DNA of 64,000 bases from JAYPAN01 sp049597955. Lineage in GTDB: Bacteria; Pseudomonadota; Alphaproteobacteria; RS24. Where the stretch lies: contig JBMYND010000001.1 of the NCBI GenBank assembly GCA_049597955.1, positions 340,010-404,009 of the forward strand, written 5' to 3'. Each line of letters starts with the position of its first letter. Positions within the stretch are counted from its first letter, which is position 1. The position numbers were made by a program, and so were the translations under genes. Below, piece after piece: positions 1 through 8,950 of the stretch. Under the pieces are notes generated by a model. The model saw only the letters and a list, made by a program, of their open reading frames with translations. It was not told the origin of the DNA and searched no databases.

Positions 1-700
1 TAAGCACCAAATCGGCGGCCTCATCCAAATCGGTTGGCTCGCGGTTGAGAATAACCAGCCGCGCACCATTATGGCGCGCCAATATCGGAAATCCAGCCGC
101 CGGGTAAACCTGCAAAGAAGAGCCAATGGCGATGAATAAATCGCACGCCAATGCGGCCGCTTCGGCGCGGCGCATTTCTTCTTCCGGCATGGATTGGCCA
201 AATGAAACAGTCGCTGTTTTGACCATGCCGCCGCATATATCGCAGCTCGGCGCGATTGTTTCGCCCATAGCCTCAAAACTTTGGCGAATATCGTCCAATT
301 CATGCCGCGCCCCGCAAGAAAGGCATGTTGCATAGCTGCCATTGCCATGCAATTCGACAATTTGTGTTGCCGGCACGCCGGCATCAGCATGCAGATTATC
401 GATATTTTGGGTAATCACAGTCGAAATTTTGCCGGCTCTGACCAAATGCGCAATGGCGCGATGGCCCGCATTGGGGGCTGTTTCGCCAATCTCATCCTGC
501 ATGGCAAATTTGCGCCGCCATGCCTCAATGCGATTATTTTCATCCGCAATAAAATCTTGAAACATAATCGGCGCCATGCGCGTCCACAAACCACCCGGGC
601 TGCGAAAATCGGGTATGCCGCTATCGGTGCTGATGCCAGCACCGGTAAACACGACGACATTGGTGCTTTCTTCAACCCATTGGCGCAATTGCATGCTCAT
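1..700 (-). CDS. cobB: NAD-dependent protein deacylase (Sir2/sirtuin, CobB-like), partial
   Basis: Removes acyl groups from protein lysines using NAD+, giving nicotinamide and O-acetyl-ADP-ribose; cytoplasmic. The reading frame stays open to the window edge, so the C-terminus is missing. Visible sirtuin landmarks are GAGIS at residues 20-24, TQNIDNLH, the catalytic His in ELHG, two CxxC zinc pairs (CLSC and CDIC) and the late NAD-binding stretch GSSLQVYPAAG. Start: the ATG whose first base is 700 follows a weak GGGA; its ATGA overlaps the stop of the hydrolase transcribed just before it, so the two are translationally coupled. The family is certain; the acyl preference is not readable. Confidence 0.93.
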   Translation of the reverse strand, partial: MSMQLRQWVEESTNVVVFTGAGISTDSGIPDFRSPGGLWTRMAPIMFQDFIADENNRIEAWRRKFAMQDEIGETAPNAGHRAIAHLVRAGKISTVITQNIDNLHADAGVPATQIVELHGNGSYATCLSCGARHELDDIRQSFEAMGETIAPSCDICGGMVKTATVSFGQSMPEEEMRRAEAAALACDLFIAIGSSLQVYPAAGFPILARHNGARLVILNREPTDLDEAADLVL

Positions 701-1635
701 CGTCCCAATATCTCCCGGAAAAAAGCCACCGCCTCGCCAATGGCGTTTTTGCGGCTGGATTTCTTGAGCAGGTCAAAATGGCCACCAGCATAGTCACTAT
801 GCCGCGCCAATGGGCCCATCCGGCGCAAAAACCCATGCACAGCCTCATGCGAGACAAGGCTGCTTTCGCGGCTCATTTGCACCAGCACCGGCACGCCCAG
901 CCGGTCGGCCAAATCACCGGTCACGCCGACCGGGTCATTTTTGTGCAAATGCCCACGCATGAAAGTTTTTGTGGAAACCGCATTAACCCAGCTAGGGCCT
1001 GCAATATCAGCCATTGTGGCAGCGGCCATGGCGTAAAAGGATGGCGTTTGTGTTTCATCTTTGAAAAGCGGCAGCATATTGGCTTGCCTCTGCCCCAGAC
1101 TGACCGGCCAAGCATCGGCGTCAATCAGTTGCTTCATCGTGTCGCTCGCGCCTTGGCCGCGCAGAAAATCAAGTGTCGCGCGCCATAAGTGAAAATCCAA
1201 CATTGGGTTTTGCATGGCAATTGCCGGAATATCACCATCTTCTACCGCCAGATGAGCTGCCAGACCGGCGGAAAAATCCATGCCCCACAGGCCGATACGA
1301 TGCGCGTCAACGCCGGCATGATGCCGCAAAGTCTTGATAGCGGCCCGCCAATCAGCCTTTTGCTTGGTAACACTGACCATTTGTCGCGCGCCGCCCGGGC
1401 TTTCTCCAAATCCCTGATAGTCAAATACCAAACTGTAAAATCCGGCTTTGGCAAAAGCTTCGGCATAGCCAAACAAGCCGCTATCCATTGTGCAGCCGAA
1501 ACCGGGCGCAAGGACGATCCCGCCACCTTTTGATTTGCCGCGTGCCGGATTATAAATACGCGCAGCACAATGGCCGCGCCCGACATTCAAGAAAACAGCT
1601 TCAAACGGCTTTTCTATTTGGGAGACAATGTTCAT
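697..1635 (-). CDS. alpha/beta-hydrolase fold protein with altered nucleophile
   Basis: A 312-residue alpha/beta-hydrolase of the X-Pro peptidase/dienelactone-hydrolase-like superfamily. An oxyanion-side motif (APGFGCTM) lies near residue 46, YQGFGESPG near 73, the nucleophile elbow GLWGMDFSAG near 115-124, and a C-terminal AGGHFD with the probable catalytic His286. Relatives normally have Ser in the elbow (GxSFSG); here that position is Asp120. The usual acid Asp is also absent: the region reads SRESSLVS at 255-262. It may therefore use Asp as nucleophile, as dehalogenases and epoxide hydrolases do, or be catalytically dead. It lies upstream of the sirtuin with a 4-bp overlap. Substrate unknown. 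Confidence 0.8.
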   Translation of the reverse strand: MNIVSQIEKPFEAVFLNVGRGHCAARIYNPARGKSKGGGIVLAPGFGCTMDSGLFGYAEAFAKAGFYSLVFDYQGFGESPGGARQMVSVTKQKADWRAAIKTLRHHAGVDAHRIGLWGMDFSAGLAAHLAVEDGDIPAIAMQNPMLDFHLWRATLDFLRGQGASDTMKQLIDADAWPVSLGQRQANMLPLFKDETQTPSFYAMAAATMADIAGPSWVNAVSTKTFMRGHLHKNDPVGVTGDLADRLGVPVLVQMSRESSLVSHEAVHGFLRRMGPLARHSDYAGGHFDLLKKSSRKNAIGEAVAFFREILGR

Positions 1636-1724
1636 TCAAAATAATGCCTTTAGGCCGCAGCTTTGCGATATGGTCAAACTCTTGAATTTGTGCCAGTCTC
1701 GCTGCAAGCAATCAAGAGGTAAAC

Positions 1725-2144
1725 ATGAAATATCTTCATACAATGGTGCGCGTGGCTGACCTTGAGTCAAGTCTGGCATTTTACTGCAATCATCTCGGGC
1801 TGGAGCAAATTGGCCGCTATGATGTGGAAGCAGGCCGGTTCACGCTGGTCTTTCTCGCCGCCCCCGGGCAAAAAGAAGCGCAAATCGAACTGACCCATAA
1901 TTGGGACGCAGAAGAACTGGATGAAGGACGCAATTTTGGCCATCTCGCCTATGAGGTGGAGGATATATACGCCACTTGCCAAAAATTGCTGGATGCCGGT
2001 GTTACGCTCAATCGTCCGCCGCGTGACGGGCGAATGGCTTTTGTCCGCTCACCGGATAATATCTCTATCGAATTGCTGCAAGCCGGCGGCGCACAGGAGC
2101 CATGCGAGCCCTGGGCGTCGATGGAAAATATCGGACACTGGTAG
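1725..2144 (+). CDS. gloA: lactoylglutathione lyase (glyoxalase I)
   Basis: Isomerises the methylglyoxal-glutathione hemithioacetal to S-lactoylglutathione, the first step of cytosolic methylglyoxal detoxification. The 139 residues form the two beta-alpha-beta-beta-beta repeats of the VOC fold, starting MKYLHTMVRV. Candidate metal ligands are His5, Glu in QIELTH, His in GHLAYEV and Glu in SIELLQ. An AAGAGG Shine-Dalgarno precedes the ATG. It diverges from the hydrolase/sirtuin pair across about 90 bp and is followed without a gap by a Sel1-like exported protein and msrA, which suggests a small electrophile/oxidant protection operon. Confidence 0.92.
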   Translation: MKYLHTMVRVADLESSLAFYCNHLGLEQIGRYDVEAGRFTLVFLAAPGQKEAQIELTHNWDAEELDEGRNFGHLAYEVEDIYATCQKLLDAGVTLNRPPRDGRMAFVRSPDNISIELLQAGGAQEPCEPWASMENIGHW

Positions 2145-2809
2145 TGGCAAAATATATCCTGCCGGTGATTTTTGCGCTGCTTTTGCCGGTGCAGGATGTG
2201 ATGGCGCAAACCGGCAGGGGACGCGTCAGCGCCTCGGATGAATTGCGCGCCCGCGCCCAGCAGCGCAAACCCGTTCGCAACCCGTATTGGGACGGGTTTA
2301 TTTTGAAACTTGAAGGCAATTGCGCCGACGCGCAGGACAAATTGCGACCGATTGCACGGCAGGGCTTTGGCTATGAAGAAGCGCAGACCGCTTTGGGCGA
2401 ATGTCTGATTTATCTTGCTGGCCTGAATCCGTCGCGCGAGACCCTGCCCTCGCGGCAGGAAATTGCGCAAAAGCCGGAATTTCAAGAAGGTATAGGCTGG
2501 CTGGAAATGGCAGCCAATGCCAATAGTTTCACCGCGCAAGGCATATTGATTGCCCTTTATGCAGCCAATCTCGGCCCCACAGAAGACCCGGTTGAGGCGG
2601 CAAAATGGGCGCATCTTTATTTATCCAATCCGGTGCGGCTCAATCTCGGCGTGCCGGTTTTGGCGCAAGTCTCCATTGATACGCTGCGCGACGGGATGGA
2701 CAAACAAAGCTGGCTGGAAGGCAAGGAAAAGGCGCGCGCTTGGGTGCCTGCCTTCACACCGCCACAATCAGCCGGTAAGACAGCCACAGATCAGAAAATT
2801 GCCCGTTAA
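2144..2809 (+). CDS. exported Sel1/TPR-like protein of unknown function
   Basis: I chose the GTG at 2144, which shares one base with the gloA stop codon, because translation then begins MAKYILPVIFALLLPVQ, a clean signal peptide ending near VMAQ. An in-frame ATG at 2102 lies inside gloA and would put 14 extra residues before the signal. The mature part, roughly 200 residues, has Sel1/TPR-like helical repeats: YEEAQTALGECLIY, GIGWLEMAANAN and DPVEAAKWAHLYLS. Such repeats are scaffolds for protein contacts, so a periplasmic adaptor is likely. No specific family recognised. It lies between glyoxalase I and exported MsrA. Confidence 0.65.
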   Translation: MAKYILPVIFALLLPVQDVMAQTGRGRVSASDELRARAQQRKPVRNPYWDGFILKLEGNCADAQDKLRPIARQGFGYEEAQTALGECLIYLAGLNPSRETLPSRQEIAQKPEFQEGIGWLEMAANANSFTAQGILIALYAANLGPTEDPVEAAKWAHLYLSNPVRLNLGVPVLAQVSIDTLRDGMDKQSWLEGKEKARAWVPAFTPPQSAGKTATDQKIAR

Positions 2810-2833
2810 TTTTGCCTGTCTCAGGAGTTTTTG

Positions 2834-3493
2834 ATGTCACATGCCCCCATTCGCGCCTTGCGCTGCATCGGCCTGTTGAGCCTCATGCTGGTATTGTTTT
2901 GTGTTTCGGACATGCAAAGGGCGCAAGCACAATCAGAGCGCGTTGCCAGTGCCTATTTTGCCGGTGGCTGCTTTTGGTGCACTGAAGCCGATTTTGAGAA
3001 AATCCCCGGCGTGATTGCTGTCACTTCCGGCTATATGGGAGGAAAGAAGGCCAATCCCGCCTATCAGGAAGTTGCGTCAGGGCGCACAAAACACCGCGAA
3101 ACCGTGCATGTGCAATATGACCCGCAAAAACTTGATTACCAAACCCTGCTCAGTGCGTTTTGGCGCATGCATGACCCCAGCGATGCGGGTGGCAGTTTTG
3201 TGGACAGGGGACGCCAATATGGCAGCGCCATTTATTATGTCAATGAAACCCAACGCAAACTGGCGGAAGGCGCGATTGCCGCGCTTGCGGCCAGCAATAA
3301 GTTTGACCGGCCAATTGCGACAGAAATCACCGCCGCAACGCCGTTTTACATTGCGGAGCAATATCATCAGGATTATTACAAAACCAATCCGCTGCGCTAT
3401 AAATATTACCGCTATCGCTCCGGGCGCGACCAATTTATCGCGCAATATTGGCAAGGCGACACACAACTCTACCAAGCCGCAAAAGACCAATAG
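2834..3493 (+). CDS. msrA: peptide methionine (S)-S-oxide reductase, exported
   Basis: Reduces methionine-S-sulfoxide in proteins. The catalytic Cys sits in GGCFWCTE, and the family motifs GYMGG, YQEVASGRTKHRE and EQYHQDYY follow. An N-terminal hydrophobic stretch (LLSLMLVLFCVSDM) ending near AQAQ is a signal peptide, so it should act in the periplasm rather than the cytosol, the usual place for MsrA. Start is the ATG at 2834, with AGGAG six bases upstream; a TTG directly before it also extends the frame. A periplasmic reductase needs an electron donor from the cytoplasm and none is seen here. Confidence 0.93.
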   Translation: MSHAPIRALRCIGLLSLMLVLFCVSDMQRAQAQSERVASAYFAGGCFWCTEADFEKIPGVIAVTSGYMGGKKANPAYQEVASGRTKHRETVHVQYDPQKLDYQTLLSAFWRMHDPSDAGGSFVDRGRQYGSAIYYVNETQRKLAEGAIAALAASNKFDRPIATEITAATPFYIAEQYHQDYYKTNPLRYKYYRYRSGRDQFIAQYWQGDTQLYQAAKDQ

Positions 3494-3540
3494 TAACTGA
3501 CGGTTTTAAGAGAAATTACAGTTTTTACGGAAAAAAGCCA

Positions 3541-3615
3541 TGGCACGCCCTAGGGGAATCGAACCCCTCTTTCCAGGTTGAAAACCTGGCGTCCTAACCG
3601 ATAGACGAAGGGCGC
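3541..3615 (-). tRNA. tRNA-Glu (UUC)
   Basis: A full cloverleaf can be folded on the minus strand: acceptor GCGCCCT pairing with AGGGCGT (one G-U pair), anticodon stem CCAGG/CCTGG with loop TTTTCAA (anticodon UUC), T-arm AGGGG-TTCGATT-CCCCT, and encoded CCA at 3541-3543. It lies between convergent msrA and recJ. Confidence 0.97.
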
Positions 3616-3632
3616 TTCATGACTTGTCCGAG

Positions 3633-3661
3633 GATATATATGAGATTTTCAGAGATTTCAA
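3633..3661 (-). promoter_or_regulatory. candidate promoter of tRNA-Glu
   Basis: TTGAAA (-35) and TATATC (-10) separated by 17 bp lie upstream of tRNA-Glu. The -35 box overlaps the recJ stop codon. The inferred transcription start is about 10 bases before the mature 5' end. Confidence 0.5.
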
Positions 3662-5469
3662 GCGCTTGTATGACCTGCGGCATCATGCACCATGAATTGC
3701 ACATCACGCCGCCCATTCCAATCATCGGCCCGCAAATATCCGGCAATATGCAGGCTGTCGCGGGCCTGTAACAACATCATTCTGACCGCCTCATCAACCG
3801 AGGCAAAAGCCATGGCCTTAAGCCTGCCGCCATCTTGGCCAGACAGCACGCAACGCACATGTCCGTCACCGACAATATCGGCTTTGACAACCCGCACATG
3901 CGGCAAAACAAAACGCGGCTCCGGATTACCGGCACCAAACGGGCCGACTTGCTGCATCATGTCGAACAATTCGCGATTGGCTGCGCGCGGCGTTAAGCTG
4001 GCTTGCAATGTCATTTGCCGCGCCCCTTCCGGCACATAATCGGCCAAGGCTTGCGTGATAAATGCCTCAAAACCGGCCAATTGCGCGACTGACAGGCTGA
4101 CCCCTGCTGCCATGGCGTGACCGCCACCGCTTTCAATCACGCCAGCATCGACAGCCGAGGCCACCAATCGGCCAATATCAATATGACTGACCGAGCGCGC
4201 CGAGCCTTTGCCCTGCCCGTCTTTGTCGAAACTCAGCACAAAAACCGGACGGTGATACATATCTTTCAGCCGACCGGCCACAATACCGATAACGCCGGGA
4301 TGCCAATTATCGCCATGCAGCACAAATGCCGGTGGCACCATATTACTGCCCGCCTTTTGCACCTCGGCAATTTTTGCCTCCGCCATGCGCTCCGCTTCGG
4401 ACAAGACAGAGGCTTCAATATCACGGCGCTCCGTATTAAAGCCATCAAGCCGCAGGGCCAGACCGGTCGCTTCCTCGGCATCCTCGCAAGTCAGCAACCT
4501 TGTGCCAAGCCCCGCCTCGCCGACGCGCCCGCCCGCATTAACACGCGGGCCAAGCTGAAACCCAAGCTGGTAGGTTCCCATTGGCGGCTGGCTGCGCGAG
4601 ACGTGCGCCAATGCTTGCAAGCCGGTATTGGCGCCCTGCTCCATCACTTTCAAACCTTGCACAACAAAAGCCCGATTAATGCCGGTTAATGGCACGACAT
4701 CACATACTGTCCCAAGCGCCACCAAATCGAGCAATTGCAATAAATCCGGCTCATCCATGCCGTTTTGCTCAAACCAGCCCATTTGCCGCAAACAACGGTT
4801 CAACCCGACCACCAGCAAAAAAGTTACACCGACAGCCGCCAAATGGCCCATATCGCTGCTGTCATCCGCGCGGCGCGGATTGACCAACGCATAACAATCT
4901 GGCAAACCGCCTCCCGTCTGGTGATGGTCGGCAACAATCACATCAACCCCTTGCGCACCGGCATCGGCCAATACATCATGCGCCATAGTGCCACAATCCA
5001 CCGTCACTACCAGCCGATAGCCTTCATTATATAATTGGCGGAAGGCCGCCGCATTGGGGCCATAACCCTCTTTGCGCCGGTCGGGAATATAGACCCGCGC
5101 TGATTGTCCCAATAAGCCCAAATAACGCACCAGCACCGCTGAGGAAGTCGCCCCATCAACATCATAATCGCCGAAAATGGCGATAGGCTCGCCCTGTTTG
5201 ACGGCATCGGCCAGCCGTGTCGCTGCCTTGTCCATATCAGCCAATGAAGACGGGTCGGGCAAAAGCGCGCGCAATGACGGGCTGAGATAATCCGCTATCG
5301 CATCCAGCGCAATATCCCGCTGGGCAAGCAATTGCGCGACCAATTCAGGCAGGCCGTGGCGTTGGCTTATCGCCAGAACGCGCTTGTCATCAAAGCTTTG
5401 TAATATCCAATGTCGCCCGGCCGCTGAGCGCGTGACGCCAAATGCCGTATGCGCCTTGGCCTCAGTCAT
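3658..5469 (-). CDS. recJ: single-stranded-DNA-specific 5'-3' exonuclease RecJ
   Basis: Degrades single-stranded DNA 5' to 3' in RecF-pathway recombination and mismatch or base-excision repair. The 603 residues carry the DHH phosphoesterase core: GDYDVDGATSSA (motif I), VTVDCGT (motif II) and VIVADHHQTGGG (motif III, the DHH triad). A DHHA1 part with GKGSARS and ESGGGHAMAAG follows, then an OB-like C-terminal region. Length is normal for the family. It begins inside the end of glpX (8-bp overlap), in the alphaproteobacterial run aminotransferase-hom-glpX-recJ. Confidence 0.97.
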   Translation of the reverse strand: MTEAKAHTAFGVTRSAAGRHWILQSFDDKRVLAISQRHGLPELVAQLLAQRDIALDAIADYLSPSLRALLPDPSSLADMDKAATRLADAVKQGEPIAIFGDYDVDGATSSAVLVRYLGLLGQSARVYIPDRRKEGYGPNAAAFRQLYNEGYRLVVTVDCGTMAHDVLADAGAQGVDVIVADHHQTGGGLPDCYALVNPRRADDSSDMGHLAAVGVTFLLVVGLNRCLRQMGWFEQNGMDEPDLLQLLDLVALGTVCDVVPLTGINRAFVVQGLKVMEQGANTGLQALAHVSRSQPPMGTYQLGFQLGPRVNAGGRVGEAGLGTRLLTCEDAEEATGLALRLDGFNTERRDIEASVLSEAERMAEAKIAEVQKAGSNMVPPAFVLHGDNWHPGVIGIVAGRLKDMYHRPVFVLSFDKDGQGKGSARSVSHIDIGRLVASAVDAGVIESGGGHAMAAGVSLSVAQLAGFEAFITQALADYVPEGARQMTLQASLTPRAANRELFDMMQQVGPFGAGNPEPRFVLPHVRVVKADIVGDGHVRCVLSGQDGGRLKAMAFASVDEAVRMMLLQARDSLHIAGYLRADDWNGRRDVQFMVHDAAGHTSA

Positions 5470-6454
5470 CCAAACGGAATTTATTGCGCTGGCTGTGGCG
5501 CGCCTTTATCCAGCGAATTGTGCCGGTAGAAGAGCGCATAAGCAGCGTTTCGGTGGAGACGGCATTTTGGCCATGGGTAATACCGTCAAGCATATTGCCG
5601 CCGGTCACACCGGTTGCTGACAACACCACATCGCCCTTGGCCATTTCTTCGACATTATATTTCTTGTCATAATCCTGAATGCCCATTTTCGCGGCGCGTT
5701 GTTTTTGACCTTCATCCTTCAGCACCAGCCGGCCTTGCATTTGGCCGCCCGTGCAGCGCAGGGCCGACGCCGCCAACACGCCTTCCGGTGCGCCGCCCGT
5801 GCCCATATAGAGGTCAATGCCGGTGGACGGGTCGGTTGTGTGAATAATCGCCGCAATATCGCCATCGGAAATCAGCGTCACGCGCGCACCGATTTCGCGC
5901 AATTTGGCAATCATTTCGGCATGGCGCGGACGGTCAAGAACGCATACATTGACCAAAGCCACATCAACCCCTTTGGCCGAGGCGACGGCCCGCACATTTT
6001 CCGCCGGGTCAGCATCCAAATCAACCAGACCGGCCGGATAGTCGCCGCCCAGCGCAATCTTATCCATATAGACATCTGGCGCATTGAGCAGGCTGCCCGC
6101 CTCCGCCATCGCAACCACAGCCAATGCATTGGGCATGCCCTTGGCAGTCAGCGTCGTGCCTTCAAGCGGGTCAAGCGCAATGTCAACTTTCGGGCCTTTG
6201 CCTGTGCCGACTTTTTCGCCAATATAAAGCATGGGCGCTTCGTCACGTTCGCCCTCGCCGATAACAACTTCGCCGTCAATATCCAGCCGGTTCAATTCGC
6301 GCCGCATGGCATCCACGGCGGCTTGGTCGGCGGCTTTTTCATCACCCCGCCCAATCAGCGTCGAAGCGGCCACGGCAGCGCGCTCGGTCACGCGCGCCAG
6401 CTCCATTGTTAATATCCGGTCAATCCTTGCTTCTGTCTGTTTTGAACGCGCCAT
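5462..6454 (-). CDS. glpX: class II fructose-1,6-bisphosphatase
   Basis: Hydrolyses fructose-1,6-bisphosphate in gluconeogenesis. Family motifs: GDEKAADQAAVDAMR near the N-terminus, VIGEGERDEAPMLYIGE (metal and phosphate site), DPLEGTT and GTGGAPEG. I chose the ATG at 6454 (MARSKQTEARID), which gives about 330 residues and the conserved N-terminus; an extension upstream would run into the end of hom. It is the third gene of the aminotransferase-hom-glpX-recJ operon, with a 10-bp gap from hom. No other FBPase is visible in this window. Confidence 0.96.
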   Translation of the reverse strand: MARSKQTEARIDRILTMELARVTERAAVAASTLIGRGDEKAADQAAVDAMRRELNRLDIDGEVVIGEGERDEAPMLYIGEKVGTGKGPKVDIALDPLEGTTLTAKGMPNALAVVAMAEAGSLLNAPDVYMDKIALGGDYPAGLVDLDADPAENVRAVASAKGVDVALVNVCVLDRPRHAEMIAKLREIGARVTLISDGDIAAIIHTTDPSTGIDLYMGTGGAPEGVLAASALRCTGGQMQGRLVLKDEGQKQRAAKMGIQDYDKKYNVEEMAKGDVVLSATGVTGGNMLDGITHGQNAVSTETLLMRSSTGTIRWIKARHSQRNKFRLDD

Positions 6455-6464
6455 AATTGTTTCT

Positions 6465-7748
6465 TTACTCCCCAGTTCCGAAACCCGCACCATAGACCGG
6501 CAATGTGACCACATCTTTGCAAATCTGTGTTTGCTGACGCAGCGCCGTCAATGCCTGTCGCAACGGCGCATGCGCCGTGTGATGGGTAATAAAGACCGCA
6601 GGCAAATAGCTGTCATCTTCATTTCGCGACCTTTGCACAACTTCTTCGATTGATACGCCATTTTCCGCCAAAATCTGCGTTGCCGTGGCCATGCTGCCCG
6701 GCTTGTCAGCCAATTGCAGGCGCAAATACCATTCGCGCGCCGGCGGCACCTGCGATACTGATTCGCGCATATCGCCGCTGGGCACATCAAAGGCCAGACG
6801 GCCAAAACCTTGCGCCAAATCGGCTATATCGGCCAGCACGGCAGATGCCGTCGCCCCGCCGCCCGCACCGGGGCCTTGCAGGAATAAATCGCCCAGCGGG
6901 GCCGCATTTATCGCCACCGCATTGGTCTCATTGACGACATTGGCCAGCGCATCGCCCTTTTTCACCAGCATGGGCGTCACTTCGGCATAGACACCATCTG
7001 CTTGTTTTTGCGCTTGCGCGATAAGGCGCACAACGCAGTCAAATTGAGCTGCCAGTTCAATGTCAAGCGTCGTTAAATGAGCAATACCGGTCACTGGCAT
7101 AACCGCCGTGTCGGGCCGCAAACCAAAAGCCAAAGCTGCCAGCAACGACAATTTCTGTGCCGCATCCGCACCGGATATGTCCAAAGTCGGGTCGGCTTCA
7201 GCAAATCCCTTATCCTGTGCATCGGCCAGCGCATCCTCAAATGACGCGCCATTTGTCGCCATTTGCGTGAGAATATAATTGCATGTGCCGTTTAATATGC
7301 CGCCAATGCGCGCCACGTGATTGCCGGCCAGCCCTTCGCGCAGCGCCTTGATAACCGGTATGCCACCAGCCACGGCCGCCTCATAAGCCAATGGCACATT
7401 ATGGTGCGCCGATAAAGCCGACAGCGCGTCGGCATGGGCCGCCAAAAGCGCCTTATTGGCGGTAACGACAGGCTTGCCAGCCGCCAAGGCAGCGCGCACC
7501 AAATCAAGCGCCATGCCATCAGCCCCACCGGCCAGTTCGACAACAACATCCACATTGTCATCGCCAACCATATCCAGCGGATTATCGGCAAAATGCACGG
7601 CTGACAAATCAATGCCCCGCTCGCGCATGCGGTCACGCGCGCTGACCGTTGTCAATTTTGCGCCGCGCACCGCGCCATTGAGCAGCCGTCCGGCGACCGT
7701 CGCCCCGACTGTGCCCAGCCCGACCACACCAATACGCAAAACGCTCAT
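6465..7748 (-). CDS. hom: homoserine dehydrogenase
   Basis: NAD(P)H-dependent reduction of aspartate semialdehyde to homoserine, the branch point to threonine and methionine. The N-terminal Rossmann motif is GVVGLGTVGATVAG, the catalytic domain has VVTANKALLA, GIPVIKALREGLAGN and GILNGTCNYIL, and an ACT domain (KPGSMATATQILAENGVSIE) occupies the last ~90 residues, as in threonine-regulated enzymes. At 427 residues it is the usual length for the ACT-bearing form. Its start overlaps the aminotransferase stop by 4 bp (ATGA). Confidence 0.97.
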   Translation of the reverse strand: MSVLRIGVVGLGTVGATVAGRLLNGAVRGAKLTTVSARDRMRERGIDLSAVHFADNPLDMVGDDNVDVVVELAGGADGMALDLVRAALAAGKPVVTANKALLAAHADALSALSAHHNVPLAYEAAVAGGIPVIKALREGLAGNHVARIGGILNGTCNYILTQMATNGASFEDALADAQDKGFAEADPTLDISGADAAQKLSLLAALAFGLRPDTAVMPVTGIAHLTTLDIELAAQFDCVVRLIAQAQKQADGVYAEVTPMLVKKGDALANVVNETNAVAINAAPLGDLFLQGPGAGGGATASAVLADIADLAQGFGRLAFDVPSGDMRESVSQVPPAREWYLRLQLADKPGSMATATQILAENGVSIEEVVQRSRNEDDSYLPAVFITHHTAHAPLRQALTALRQQTQICKDVVTLPVYGAGFGTGE

Positions 7749-8950
7749 GCTGTTTTCCGTTTTTCCTGATGAAAATCCATAAACCGCTTCAAATTGCGAC
7801 CCGCCTGACGGATGCGCTGCTCATTTTCCACCAGAGCAATGCGCACATAATCATCACCATATTCCCCAAATCCAATACCCGGCGAGACGGCAATATCAGC
7901 CTCTTGCAAAAGCAGGGTCGAAAATTCCAGCGATTTCATGTTTTGAAACAAAGGCGGTATCCGCGCCCAGGCAAACATGGTCGCTGCCGGTGATGGCACA
8001 TGCCAACCACCGCGCGCAAACACGTCTATCAGCACATCGCGGCGTTCTTTATAAATTTGCCGGATTTCGCGGATAACCTCTTCCGGGCTGTCCAAGGCCG
8101 CCGCCGCGGCAACCTGAATGGGTGTAAAAGCACCATAATCAAGATAAGATTTTATCCGCGTCAGCGCCGCTATCAGGCGCTCATTGCCAACCGCAAAACC
8201 CATACGCCAACCCGGCATGGAGAATGTTTTTGACAGCGAGGTAAATTCAACCGCCACATCGCGCGCGCCTTCAATCTGCAAAATTGACGGTGGCGGATTA
8301 TCCTCGTCGAAAAAGATTTCTGCATAGGCCAAATCCGACAGAATAATAATGTCATGCTTTTTGGCATAGGCGACGGCTTCTTTATAAAAATCCAAATCAA
8401 CCACTTGCGCGGTCGGATTGCCCGGATAATTGAGAACCAGCGCCTTGGGCTTGGGATGGCTGTGCGTCACGGCCCGATCCAGCACTTCAAAAAAGTCGCA
8501 ACCTTCTTCAATCGGCAAATGGCGGATGGTCGCGCCGGAAATAATAAAGCCAAAGGCATGAATGGGATAGGTCGGGTTTGGCACCAGAATAACATCTCCC
8601 GGATCGGTAATCGCCTGCGCCATATTGGCAAAGCCCTCTTTCGAGCCAAGCGTGGCAATGACTTCTGTATCCGGATTGAGCTTCACCCCGAAGCGGCGCT
8701 CATAATAGCGCGCCTGCGCCTTGCGCAAACCCGGTATGCCCTTTGACGCCGAATAGCGATGGGTGCGCGGATTGCGCACCGTTTCCACCAGCTTTTCAAC
8801 AATATGTTTCGGCGTCGGCAAATCCGGATTACCCATGCCGAAATCAATAATATCCTTGCCCTCGGCGCGCGCCTGGGCTTTCAGCCGGTTAACTTGCTCA
8901 AATACATAAGGGGGCAATCTTTGAATACGCTGAAATTCCTGCTCTGTCAT
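7745..8950 (-). CDS. alaC: class I/II aminotransferase (AlaC/LL-DAP aminotransferase-like)
   Basis: PLP-dependent aminotransferase of 401 residues. Visible landmarks are FGMGNPDLPTP (substrate Gly loop), LNYPGNPTAQ, DLAYAEI and the PLP lysine motif SLSKTFSMPGWRMGF. The closest family in memory is the AlaC glutamate-pyruvate aminotransferase group, which annotation often confuses with LL-diaminopimelate aminotransferases. Co-transcription with hom (4-bp overlap) fits amino-acid synthesis around the aspartate or alanine families. dapA further along shows that DAP comes by a DapA route. Exact substrate not provable from sequence. Confidence 0.85.
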   Translation of the reverse strand: MTEQEFQRIQRLPPYVFEQVNRLKAQARAEGKDIIDFGMGNPDLPTPKHIVEKLVETVRNPRTHRYSASKGIPGLRKAQARYYERRFGVKLNPDTEVIATLGSKEGFANMAQAITDPGDVILVPNPTYPIHAFGFIISGATIRHLPIEEGCDFFEVLDRAVTHSHPKPKALVLNYPGNPTAQVVDLDFYKEAVAYAKKHDIIILSDLAYAEIFFDEDNPPPSILQIEGARDVAVEFTSLSKTFSMPGWRMGFAVGNERLIAALTRIKSYLDYGAFTPIQVAAAAALDSPEEVIREIRQIYKERRDVLIDVFARGGWHVPSPAATMFAWARIPPLFQNMKSLEFSTLLLQEADIAVSPGIGFGEYGDDYVRIALVENEQRIRQAGRNLKRFMDFHQEKRKTA

